A stretch of DNA of 12,468 bases from an uncultured Collinsella sp. (GTDB lineage Bacteria > Actinomycetota > Coriobacteriia > Coriobacteriales > Coriobacteriaceae). Position 1 is the first letter of the stretch. Each line of letters opens with the position of its first letter. Under the pieces are notes generated by a model that did no database searches, had not been told where the DNA came from, and saw only the letters and a list, made by a program, of their open reading frames with translations. Shown in pieces: positions 1-6,771 of the stretch. The DNA lies in contig CABUHP010000031.1 of the NCBI GenBank assembly GCA_902491415.1, positions 1 to 12,468 of the forward strand, read 5' to 3'. The translations under genes were made by a program, and so were the position numbers.

Positions 1-15
1 GCTTGCGCTGTTCAT
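1..15 (-). CDS. Possible 5' end of a minus-strand gene running off the left edge
   Basis: Only an ATG at 15-13 and four further codons (Asn-Ser-Ala-Ser) are visible before the window ends. The reason to suspect a gene is a Shine-Dalgarno-like GGAAGG five nucleotides before the ATG, placed just beyond the terminator of the preceding response regulator gene. The same arrangement (terminator, short gap, strong ribosome binding site, start) is seen elsewhere in this window. The product cannot be identified. A chance ATG is a real alternative. Confidence 0.3.
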
Positions 16-53
16 GGGATCCTTCCGCAAAAAACGATTCGGCAGATACATAC

Positions 54-102
54 AAAAAAGCCCCACGGCTCCGCAGACGATGGGTCTACAGGGCTGCGGG
101 GC
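54..102 (-). terminator. Rho-independent terminator after the first LytTR regulator
   Basis: On the minus strand an outer GCCCC/GGGGC stem (60-64 with 98-102) can enclose a GCAG/CTGC stem (73-76 with 94-97). The structure is followed at once by six U residues (54-59). It begins 8 nt past the TAG stop of the regulator, so it most likely ends the glycosyltransferase-kinase-regulator transcript. A shorter AGCC/GGCT hairpin ending at the same U-run is an alternative fold. Confidence 0.75.
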
Positions 103-109
103 CAGTGTG

Positions 110-826
110 CTAGAGACTCAGAGCCTTCTTGAGCGGCACGACGCGGCGGCGCGAAACCGGAACGCGTTCGTCGACGCCCGTAATGCCCAGCTGGATGGCA
201 CCCGAGGGCACCGTCTCCACATCCGTGACGCACGCCAAGTTGACGATATAGCGGCGGTGAACACGGAAGAAGCCAAAGTCGCAGAGCTTGGCCTCAAACT
301 GCGCCAGCGAGGTCGTCGACAAAAAGCGATCATCGACGGTATAGATGCAGGAGTAATCGTCCTTGGCCATGATAAAGCGAATGTCGTCCACGGGAATGAG
401 CACCTTGCGGCCGCCCTTTTCCACCGGGATACGCTCGATGGTCACCTTGCTGTCCGTAACCGGCTTGGCGCGTTGCATGACCTTCTCGATCGCGCGATCC
501 AAGCGAGCTTCTTCGACCGGCTTCATCAGATAATCGACGGCATCCACGTCGAATGCCTCGACCGCATGGTCACTATACGCAGTCACAAACACGATCGCCG
601 GCGGATTTTTGAGCTTATGCAGCGCCTCGGCAAGTTGCAGGCCCGAGGCACCGGGCATCGAAATATCGAGAAACACGACATCCACGCGACTTTCCATAAG
701 CATCTCGATGGCGGAGCGGACGCTCGACGCCTCCGTGATCGTGCCGATCTTGCCCGTTTGCTCGAGCAGGAAGCGAAGCTCCGAGCGAGCCGGCGCCTCA
801 TCATCCACAATCATCGCACGCAGCAT
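110..826 (-). CDS. LytTR-family response regulator (system A, RR1)
   Basis: This is a 238-residue LytR/AlgR-type response regulator and the likely partner of the kinase just upstream. Residues 1-120 form a receiver domain: acidic pair D8-D9, phospho-acceptor D54 (in VVFLDISMPG), T82 and K102 (in DYLMKP). Residues about 131-236 form a LytTR DNA-binding domain, with FRVHRRYIVNL and the terminal PVSRRR motif. The ATG at 826 is chosen over an in-frame TTG 21 nt upstream because GAAAGG lies about 9 nt before it and the receiver begins directly with LRAMIVDDE. It is separated from the kinase stop by 72 nt that contain a nested stem-loop, and a terminator follows. LytTR regulators bind paired direct repeats, often upstream of transporter or cell-surface genes. 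The targets here are unknown; the MFS gene or the operon itself are candidates by inference only. Confidence 0.95.
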   Translation of the reverse strand: MLRAMIVDDEAPARSELRFLLEQTGKIGTITEASSVRSAIEMLMESRVDVVFLDISMPGASGLQLAEALHKLKNPPAIVFVTAYSDHAVEAFDVDAVDYLMKPVEEARLDRAIEKVMQRAKPVTDSKVTIERIPVEKGGRKVLIPVDDIRFIMAKDDYSCIYTVDDRFLSTTSLAQFEAKLCDFGFFRVHRRYIVNLACVTDVETVPSGAIQLGITGVDERVPVSRRRVVPLKKALSL

Positions 827-857
827 AGGGATAAAACCTTTCGTCAACTAACTACGC

Positions 858-886
858 CGGGCATCCGTCGCATGACGTTGAGCCCG
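858..886 (-). other. Nested stem-loop between kinase and regulator genes
   Basis: CGGGC (858-862) pairs with GCCCG (882-886), and inside it CGTC (866-869) pairs with GACG (874-877) around a 4-nt loop. It lies in the 72-nt gap between the HK1 stop and the RR1 start. On the minus strand no U-run follows, so it does not look like a terminator. It could be a processing or stability element that sets different levels of kinase and regulator, or it could be chance in GC-rich DNA. Confidence 0.35.
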
Positions 887-898
887 TAGCCTTTTATT

Positions 899-2242
899 TT
901 ACTCTTGAATGTCGAAGATGCTCTCTGACAAATCAAGATGAAGGAGCACTTTGGTGCCCTTGCCCGGCGCCGATTCGACACGCGTATAGGAATGCGGCCC
1001 ATAAAAGCGATGGATGCGCTCCGAAATATTGTGCATGGCCACACCGGCGCCGCCACCCTGGGGAGAGCTGGCGTCGGGACGGGCAGAACGCTCGTCAAAC
1101 AGTCTGGCGGCGGTACCCTCATCCATGCCCACGCCATTATCGGCCACGGCAATCAAGATTGCATCCTCGCCGTCTTGGTGAACGGTCACGTCGATCCTCA
1201 GGGCGTCGTCATCGCCCATACCATGACGTACGGCGTTCTCGACAATCGGCTGGATCACGAACGCCGGCACCAGCGTATCTTCCACGTCCTCGGACACATC
1301 GAACGTCGCAAGCACGCGGTCCTCGCCAAAGCGGGCCTTCTCAAAGGTAAGGTAGCGCTTGGTCTGTGCGACCTCGCGCGAGACCGGAATGAGCGATCCC
1401 GAGTTGTCGAGCGTGGCACGATAGAACGATGAGAACTCACGAAGCAGTTCGCGGGCCCGCAGCGGGTCGGTGCGCGTAAACGATGCAATGGTGTTCAGCG
1501 TGTTGAACAGGAAGTGTGGGTTAATCTGCGCCTGCAGCGCACGCACCTCAGCGCGCGCTGTGAGTTCCTTTTGCACCTCGAGCTCGTGGATGGCGAGCTG
1601 CGTGGACAAGATCTCGGCAAAGCCCGAGGCAAGCGCATACTGGGTACGGTCGACGGCGCGCGGGGTCTTGTAGTAGAACTTGAGCGTGCCGACGGTACGA
1701 TCGCCCACCTTGATGGGGGCTATAATGCCGGCGGGGACTTGGTTGTGCGAGCCGTCCGAGCCCACGACATCCACCATACGGTTGAACGACTGCACGATGC
1801 CATGTTCGATAACGTAGCGTGTGGCAAGCGTGTGGATGGGAGTATCGGGCAGCAGTTTTTCCTCAAACTCGCCCGCGCAGGCAAGCACGTTGTCCTCGTC
1901 GGTGATGGCCACCGTCATGGCGCGCGTCTCGGGCAAAATGCGCCGGCACACCAAACGCGCCGACTCCTGCGTCAGACCGCCCTTAATGTCCTCGAGCATG
2001 GCCGAGGCCACCGAGAGCGTCTCCTCGGTGTACTGGGAACGCACCGAATCGGGATTGAGCGTCAAAAAGATAAAGATGCACAGAAAGATGCATAGCAGCG
2101 CGCAGGCAATCACCGTGGCGATCGGCTCGATACCGGTCACCAAGGCAAAAATAAAGTACACCAGCACGCAAATGGCGCAGGCAACGGCAATGATGCGAAA
2201 GATTGATATTGAACTATCGCGCTGGGCGCGGCGGTCGATCAT
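899..2242 (-). CDS. LytS-like sensor histidine kinase with GAF-like sensor (system A, HK1)
   Basis: This 447-residue membrane kinase should autophosphorylate and pass phosphate to RR1. Two hydrophobic helices lie at about 14-36 and 40-62. A GAF-like sensor region follows (about 70-215, with VAITDEDNVLACAGE and the AGIIAPIKVGDRTVGTLKFYY strand pattern split around 171-191). Then comes a His_kinase (LytS-type) dimer/phospho-acceptor segment with INPHFLFNTLNT, acceptor H243. The ATPase domain has the N-box around N336 (QPIVENAVRHG), a G1 box DNGVGM (368-373) and a glycine-rich G2 box (396-400). The ATG overlaps the glycosyltransferase stop by 4 nt (ATGA), and GGAGG sits 7 nt upstream, so translation is probably coupled. 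It lacks the usual multi-helix LytS input domain. GAF-bearing relatives sense small metabolites; the ligand here is unknown. Confidence 0.93.
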   Translation of the reverse strand: MIDRRAQRDSSISIFRIIAVACAICVLVYFIFALVTGIEPIATVIACALLCIFLCIFIFLTLNPDSVRSQYTEETLSVASAMLEDIKGGLTQESARLVCRRILPETRAMTVAITDEDNVLACAGEFEEKLLPDTPIHTLATRYVIEHGIVQSFNRMVDVVGSDGSHNQVPAGIIAPIKVGDRTVGTLKFYYKTPRAVDRTQYALASGFAEILSTQLAIHELEVQKELTARAEVRALQAQINPHFLFNTLNTIASFTRTDPLRARELLREFSSFYRATLDNSGSLIPVSREVAQTKRYLTFEKARFGEDRVLATFDVSEDVEDTLVPAFVIQPIVENAVRHGMGDDDALRIDVTVHQDGEDAILIAVADNGVGMDEGTAARLFDERSARPDASSPQGGGAGVAMHNISERIHRFYGPHSYTRVESAPGKGTKVLLHLDLSESIFDIQE

Positions 2243-3426
2243 TCGGCCCCCTCCAGGATACTGATCAGTTGTGCGTCACGCCAAAGCCCGTCCATGATCT
2301 TGGGCCAAAAGCTCTGGAAACGCAGGTAGCTTGCAGCGTTTTGGCGCGCATAGGCCTTTGCCTCGCCGATACCATGGCGCCAAATGCGCAGGTAGCCCTC
2401 ATGCTCGCGGGTAAACACGCTGCGGACCATAGCGGTCTTGCGCACGCGGTCGTCGAGCTCGCGCGAAATCCACGGGCCCGGGTAGGGCATGAGCGATGCC
2501 GCCGTAACGGGAATGAGCTCCTTTTGATGCGCGGCGAATGTCAACTTGGCCCGTTCGTAGTACCAACGGTATACATCCTGCATAAAGCGCGGTGAGCGCT
2601 TTTCGGACTCCGGAGGCAGATGGCGCACGGTCCACTCGTTATCGAACCACACGTCGTAGCCAAACATGCGCATGTTAAAGAGGTAATCCAAGTCCTCGCC
2701 GCGGGTGATAAACGGGTCAAAGGCCACACGCGTAAAGGCGCGGGCGTGCAGGGCCATCAGGCCGCCACACACGTAGTTGGAGCGCGAGATGCGGGTGCCC
2801 GAGAGCGCCTTTTTCATCCAACGGTTGAACTCGATGCGCTTGGTCCACCAACGATGGCAGATGCCCGCCTTGTCCGTGGGAGCCAGCGGCGAGCCGTCGC
2901 GATCGTAGAAATAACCGCTCTTGACCAAGATCGGCAAGCCCTGACGCGTCTGCTGCCCCAACGCATAGGTCGCGCGCTTCATAAAGTCGGCGTCGATGAC
3001 AGTCTCATCGTCATCCAAGAAGATAACCGCGTCATGCCCCAGCACAGCGGCACAGGCTAGCCCCATATTGCGGATGGCACCGTAGCCTCGCAGGCTCACG
3101 CACTCGCCCGAACCCTTGGGCGCGATCTGAGCAACCCGGTCTGCGATATGCGAGGCCTGGGTGTTGGTGACAACGGTGGCCTTGAGCGTGGGATGCGCGT
3201 CGACAATCTCGTGCACGCGCAGCGACACATCGGCTGTGGCAGAAACGGGACAGACCACCAAAAGGATGATGCGCGGGATGTCGCGCACCTGCTCAAGCGA
3301 GGCCAGACAGCGGTCGAGTTCGGGATTGTCGGCGTTGAGTCGTGTCGAATGGTCATAGGTGCCAGGGGCGTTTGCGCAAGCGTCATCGCCCGCCCAATAC
3401 GTTGGAATCACGACTGTGGCGTTCAT
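2239..3426 (-). CDS. Family 2-like glycosyltransferase, first gene of the kinase operon
   Basis: This is a 395-residue soluble GT-A-fold glycosyltransferase, probably adding a sugar from a nucleotide-sugar donor to an unknown acceptor. The N-terminus NATVVIPTYW is the typical first beta strand. FLDDDE (136-141) is the DXD-type metal and nucleotide site. CGGLMALHARAF (220-231) and TRGEDLDYLF (241-250, with the acidic GED) match the acceptor/catalytic region of GT2 enzymes. I see no clear membrane helix, so it is cytoplasmic or peripheral. The ATG at 3426 has a strong GGAGG about 7 nt upstream. Its stop overlaps the start of the LytS-like kinase, which is an unusual pairing. A strong hairpin/U-run lies about 20 nt upstream of its start, so its own promoter is hard to place. 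Donor, acceptor and final glycan cannot be told from the sequence. Confidence 0.88.
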   Translation of the reverse strand: MNATVVIPTYWAGDDACANAPGTYDHSTRLNADNPELDRCLASLEQVRDIPRIILLVVCPVSATADVSLRVHEIVDAHPTLKATVVTNTQASHIADRVAQIAPKGSGECVSLRGYGAIRNMGLACAAVLGHDAVIFLDDDETVIDADFMKRATYALGQQTRQGLPILVKSGYFYDRDGSPLAPTDKAGICHRWWTKRIEFNRWMKKALSGTRISRSNYVCGGLMALHARAFTRVAFDPFITRGEDLDYLFNMRMFGYDVWFDNEWTVRHLPPESEKRSPRFMQDVYRWYYERAKLTFAAHQKELIPVTAASLMPYPGPWISRELDDRVRKTAMVRSVFTREHEGYLRIWRHGIGEAKAYARQNAASYLRFQSFWPKIMDGLWRDAQLISILEGAE

Positions 3427-3447
3427 GCCTTACCCTCCCTGCAACAC

Positions 3448-3482
3448 AAAAACGGGGCGCCGCCAAACACAGGCGACGCCCC
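3448..3482 (-). terminator. Strong Rho-independent terminator or leader attenuator before the glycosyltransferase operon
   Basis: On the minus strand GGGGCG (pairing 3477-3482 with 3454-3459), one C-A mismatch, and a further 4-bp GC stem (3472-3475 with 3461-3464) close a 7-nt loop. Five U residues (3448-3452) follow after one base. The structure lies 126 nt beyond the MFS stop and its U-run ends only 21 nt before the glycosyltransferase ATG. It may end the MFS transcript. If the promoter of the glycosyltransferase operon is upstream, it would act as an attenuator. Confidence 0.8.
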
Positions 3483-3499
3483 GCGACCTAGCTGGTTCC

Positions 3500-3505
3500 A
3501 TCATA
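3500..3505 (-). promoter_or_regulatory. Weak -10-like element TATGAT upstream of the glycosyltransferase operon
   Basis: TATGAT on the minus strand is the best -10-like hexamer in the 181-nt gap between the MFS transporter and the glycosyltransferase. No convincing -35 lies 17 nt upstream (the hexamer there is GAACAA). If used, transcription would start near 3493 and the terminator hairpin would lie in the leader. The call rests on a single hexamer. Confidence 0.25.
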
Positions 3506-3528
3506 CCCACTTGGGCTAAACATTGTTC

Positions 3529-3559
3529 GGAAGTCAGAATGATTTATGCGGCTACTTCC
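3529..3559. repeat. Inverted repeat, 6-bp arms, in the MFS-glycosyltransferase gap
   Basis: GGAAGT (3529-3534) and ACTTCC (3554-3559) are perfect inverted arms separated by 19 nt. The dyad lies upstream of the TATGAT element and could be an operator for the glycosyltransferase-kinase operon. A second smaller dyad, GCACA/TGTGC (3579-3583 with 3589-3593), lies next to it. Six-base arms arise by chance, so this is only a candidate site. Confidence 0.3.
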
Positions 3560-3607
3560 AAAAGAGTACTGCAGATAGGCACAATTGCTGTGCTGAGCCC
3601 GGTTGCC

Positions 3608-4858
3608 TTACGCCGCCGTCTGAGACATGCGGGACAGACGGACCAGCAGCACAAAGCCCACCACCAGCAGCACGCCAATGGAAAGGACGCCCAGCGACGG
3701 GTTGCCGGTCAGCGAGGTGACGACCGACACCAGGAAGGTGCCCATAACGCTTGCATAGCGGCCAAAGATATCAAAGAAGCCGTAGTACTCGTTGGACTTT
3801 TCCTTGGGGATAATGCGGCCGAAGTAGCTGCGGCTCAGCGCCTGCACGCCGCCTTGGAACAGGCCGACCAAAATGGCAAGCACCCAAAACTCAAAGGCGG
3901 TCTTGAGGAAGAACGCGGCAAAGAGCACGATGCCCATATAGGCGGCGACGGCCACCAAGATCATATTGAGCGTGCCCACGCGACCGGCAAGCTTGCCGTA
4001 GATGATGGCGGACGGGAAAGCCACAAACTGCGTAACGAGCAGAGCCAGCACCAGTTGGGTCGAGTCGATGCCCAAAGCCGATCCATAGCTGGTTGCCATG
4101 GAAATGACCGTGTGCACGCCGTCGATGTAGAAGAAGAACGCGATCATGTAGACCAGCACGGTCTTGTTGTGGGCGATCTCGCGCATGGTGTGTCCGACCT
4201 CGGAGAACACGCCGCCCACGATGTGGCCGATGGTGTCCTCGGGACCACGCTCGCGACCGTACTTCTGCTTATAGGTGCGAATGAGCGGCAGGGTAAAGAT
4301 GAGCCACCAGGCGCCGGTGATGACAAACGACAGACGCGTTGCCAGCATGGTGGGGATACCAAGAGCGGAACCACCCATGATAAGCGCCAGGCAGATGATG
4401 AACGGCACGGTGGAACCGATGTAGCCCCAGGCATAGCCCGAGCTGGACACGGCGTCCATGCGCTCGTCGGTGGTAATGTCGGGCAGCATGGCGTCGTAGA
4501 ACGTCATAGAAGAGTTAAGGCCGATGGTGCACAGCACGTACACGGTCAAAAATGCCATGGCGGACATTGGGATAGCCTGCGCCAGGCAAAGAACCAGGCC
4601 CGTGAGGAAGAAGCCCAAGAAGAACTTAATCTTGTTGCCAGCGTAATCGGCAAGCGCGCCCAGAATGGGCATGAGCATGGCAATGACTAGCGAGGCAATC
4701 GTCTGAGCGTTGCCCCAAGCGACCACCAGGTCTGCCGAGGAAGCACCGGTATTGATGGCGTTAAAGTAGATGGGCACCACCGAGGTATTGAGCAGCACGA
4801 GGGCCGAGTTGCCCACATCGTACATAACCCAGTTACGCTCGAGCTTGGTGTATTTCAT
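3608..4858 (-). CDS. MFS transporter, UMF1/Atg22-like family
   Basis: This is a 416-residue polytopic membrane protein with about twelve hydrophobic segments in two halves (roughly 11-195 and 232-407) joined by a charged loop (RTYKQKYGRERGPED, 194-208). The N-terminal WVMYDVGNSAL, the loop DYAGNKIKFF (71-80) and the C-half GGVQALSRSYFGRIIP (336-351) followed by NEYYGFFDIFGRYAS (356-370) are hallmarks of the UMF1/vacuolar-effluxer-like branch of the major facilitator superfamily. Members are thought to move small solutes such as amino acids, but substrates are mostly unknown. The ATG at 4858 has AAGGGG 8 nt upstream and matches the family's usual start. It stands between the phospholipase-like gene (101 nt upstream) and the glycosyltransferase operon. 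Its position between two LytTR systems makes it a plausible regulatory target, by analogy with YpdAB control of an MFS transporter. Confidence 0.93.
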   Translation of the reverse strand: MKYTKLERNWVMYDVGNSALVLLNTSVVPIYFNAINTGASSADLVVAWGNAQTIASLVIAMLMPILGALADYAGNKIKFFLGFFLTGLVLCLAQAIPMSAMAFLTVYVLCTIGLNSSMTFYDAMLPDITTDERMDAVSSSGYAWGYIGSTVPFIICLALIMGGSALGIPTMLATRLSFVITGAWWLIFTLPLIRTYKQKYGRERGPEDTIGHIVGGVFSEVGHTMREIAHNKTVLVYMIAFFFYIDGVHTVISMATSYGSALGIDSTQLVLALLVTQFVAFPSAIIYGKLAGRVGTLNMILVAVAAYMGIVLFAAFFLKTAFEFWVLAILVGLFQGGVQALSRSYFGRIIPKEKSNEYYGFFDIFGRYASVMGTFLVSVVTSLTGNPSLGVLSIGVLLVVGFVLLVRLSRMSQTAA

Positions 4859-4959
4859 GGACAGGGCCCCTTCGTATTCGCCCGATATGCAGTTAGTTCA
4901 TCGTACCCCAATTGTCCAGAGGCGCCGGTAAGGATTCGGCAAAGGGGCACGCACGAGCC

Positions 4960-5904
4960 CTACTCCTCGCGGTCGAACTCTTCGTCGGCACCGAGCACGC
5001 GACCGCTGTAATTGACGTGGTTGGTCACGGCTTCCATATCGCCGGTCTCGATAAAGCGGGCGACCGTGCACTCGTAATCGACCAGCGCGCGGTCAAAGAC
5101 CTCGGGGAAACTCTCGGTCGAGACTTCATCAGTAAAGGGGTTCTTCCATGCCAAGTGGCCCAGGTTGCCGGTACGCTCGGGCAGCTCGGTCGTCACGCGG
5201 TGCGCAAGGCCGTCGAGCAGCGAATAATCGTGCACCAAGCCCTCGAGCAGGACAATCGCGCGCGTCTTGGCCGAACCGGCCGGCTCGATAGTACGGTAGA
5301 GCAGCTGCATGTCGGCTACGGCGCCGGCGTACTCCCCCGCCGGGATGTCGATACCGTACACGCGCCCGGCGACGTAGCTCATCAGCACGCCGGCAACGCG
5401 ATTGATGCGGTCGGTCGTGACGATCTCGCCCGCCGGCGGATAATCCTCGACCGTGGCCCCGTCACGTTTAAGCTGCAGCATCAGCACGTCCAGGTCGCTT
5501 TCGAGCACGGCGTGAACTTGACTGCCCGAAGCCTCGAGCTCGGGGTCGGACTCAACAATGCCAAACTGCTGCTCGTAGACAAAGGGATGGGCATTGCGGT
5601 CGAGCACATAGTGCGACAGCAGGCCCAGCGCAAACGCGCGACCCAGATTGGCATCGCGCGGCTGCAGGTGCGACACGCCATCGCGCAGACACGAGAACTG
5701 ACGCGACATGCGCGACCGATGCATGACCTGCGCCAGCAGCGTGCAGTCGGAAACACGCGGTGTCAGAATGTGAAAGAAAAACGGGTCGGGGCCTTGGTTG
5801 CCCAAGATAAAGGCAATGCGCTCTTCATCGGACGTGATGACGCCCTGCGGAAGACGGTCGATGCTTTCCTCGCCAAACAGATGATGGGTGATAAGCGCGG
5901 GCAT
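4960..5904 (-). CDS. Zinc-dependent phospholipase C-like protein (PF00882-type), cytoplasmic
   Basis: This 314-residue protein has the conserved metal-site pattern of the zinc-dependent phospholipase C/S1-P1 nuclease-like fold: H7-H8 near the N-terminus (MPALITHHLFGEE), D40 in GNQGPDPFFFH, and H98, D102 and H106 in LGLLSHYVLDRNAHPF. The ATG at 5904 is chosen over an in-frame GTG 30 nt upstream because GAAAGG lies 6 nt before it and the conserved MPA-xxTH start is the family norm. Unlike secreted clostridial phospholipases it has no signal peptide, so an intracellular role is likely and true phospholipase activity is unproven. It follows RR2 by 92 nt with no obvious terminator between them, so it may be co-transcribed with the HK2-RR2 pair. 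A weak hairpin (GGGC/GCCC, 4945-4960) overlaps its stop. Confidence 0.82.
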   Translation of the reverse strand: MPALITHHLFGEESIDRLPQGVITSDEERIAFILGNQGPDPFFFHILTPRVSDCTLLAQVMHRSRMSRQFSCLRDGVSHLQPRDANLGRAFALGLLSHYVLDRNAHPFVYEQQFGIVESDPELEASGSQVHAVLESDLDVLMLQLKRDGATVEDYPPAGEIVTTDRINRVAGVLMSYVAGRVYGIDIPAGEYAGAVADMQLLYRTIEPAGSAKTRAIVLLEGLVHDYSLLDGLAHRVTTELPERTGNLGHLAWKNPFTDEVSTESFPEVFDRALVDYECTVARFIETGDMEAVTNHVNYSGRVLGADEEFDREE

Positions 5905-5936
5905 AATGATCCTTTCGATTTCATTCGATGCCACCC

Positions 5937-5963
5937 ATTATGCCCACCGCACGGTCACGCCAA
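5937..5963 (-). promoter_or_regulatory. Weak promoter candidate upstream of the phospholipase-like gene
   Basis: On the minus strand TTGGCG (5958-5963) and CATAAT (5937-5942) are separated by 15 nt, shorter than the ideal 17. The pair would start transcription about 25 nt before the ATG at 5904, leaving room for the ribosome binding site. It could give the gene its own transcript in addition to read-through from RR2. Confidence 0.3.
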
Positions 5964-5996
5964 ACCTGCAGTGGCAAACGACGGCACGCAAGCCTC

Positions 5997-6731
5997 TTAC
6001 GCAAGCCCCAGGTGCGACTTGACCTCGGCGGCACGACGACGGGACACCGGCACCGTCGAGCTCACGCGGTCGAGCCTGAGCTCCATCAACCCCGTGGAGC
6101 CAATCTCAACATTGTGCACGTCTTCCAAATTGACCAGATAGCTGCGATGAACACGAATAAAGCCCTCGGAGCCCAAGCGACGTTCGAGCGAAGAGATCGA
6201 CTCATTAATCAGATATGTTCCCTCGGCGCAGACGGCGTTGCAAAAATCGGCACGCGCCTCAAAGTAGCAGACATCCGCCACGGGGATGAACACCTTTTTA
6301 CCCCCGCGGTCCACCGTCAGGCGAAGGGGCTGGCGTGGGGTATGGACAGCGCGGCGAACACCCAGGGCGGTTTCGATCTTGTCGAGCGCCTTCGACAGGC
6401 GCGCGTCCTCGACCGGCTTGACGACATAGTCGACAGCATCGAGGTTATACGCGTCGGCCGCGAACTCTGCAAACGCCGTCACAAACACCACCACCGGCGG
6501 CGTCTTTAGGTTTTGCAGGGTCTCGGCTAGCTCAATTCCCGAGCGGCCGGGCATCGTGATATCCAAAAACAGCACGTCGGGCTTGTTCGACAGAATCGAC
6601 TCCACGGCCTCGGTGACATTGCCCGCCTCGGCAATCTGTCCCACACGTGCATCCTTTTCCAGCAGATAACGTAGCTCAGCCCTAATAGGAGGCTCGTCAT
6701 CAACCACCAAGATGTTCCATCCCTCGGACAT
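5997..6731 (-). CDS. LytTR-family response regulator (system B, RR2)
   Basis: This 244-residue response regulator is a paralogue of RR1. The receiver domain (about 3-122) has the acidic pair D11-D12, phospho-acceptor D57 (in VLFLDITMPG), T85 and K105 (in DYVVKP). A LytTR DNA-binding domain covers about 137-242, with FIRVHRSYLVNL and PVSRRR. The ATG at 6731 has AGAGGGG about 8 nt upstream. It lies 40 nt after the stop of HK2, so the two form one operon and a cognate pair. Compared with RR1, the linker and the middle of the LytTR domain are the most different, while the -VSRRR end is the same. The two regulators may therefore bind related but distinct sites. Targets are unknown; the adjacent phospholipase-like gene and the transporters are candidates. 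Confidence 0.95.
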   Translation of the reverse strand: MSEGWNILVVDDEPPIRAELRYLLEKDARVGQIAEAGNVTEAVESILSNKPDVLFLDITMPGRSGIELAETLQNLKTPPVVVFVTAFAEFAADAYNLDAVDYVVKPVEDARLSKALDKIETALGVRRAVHTPRQPLRLTVDRGGKKVFIPVADVCYFEARADFCNAVCAEGTYLINESISSLERRLGSEGFIRVHRSYLVNLEDVHNVEIGSTGLMELRLDRVSSTVPVSRRRAAEVKSHLGLA

Positions 6732-6771
6732 ATGCGCTTCCCCTCTTTTTTTCTCTCAATCCAACCGCGTG

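Noticed and set aside
827..847. Upstream TTG start for RR1
   Set aside because: It would add seven residues not found at the start of receiver domains and would include the GAAAGG that better serves the ATG at 826.
14..889. Plus-strand open frame of 291 codons opposite RR1
   Set aside because: It is antisense to a textbook receiver-LytTR protein, and its own translation shows no recognisable fold.
3359..4690. Plus-strand open frame of 443 codons opposite the MFS and glycosyltransferase genes
   Set aside because: It crosses two real minus-strand genes and the terminator between them. Its composition (His, Gln, Asp, Gly runs) is that of an antisense shadow, and no domain is visible.
4912..6141. 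Plus-strand open frame of 409 codons opposite the phospholipase-like gene and RR2
   Set aside because: It spans two minus-strand genes with clear family motifs and their intergenic gap. No ribosome binding site or domain was seen.
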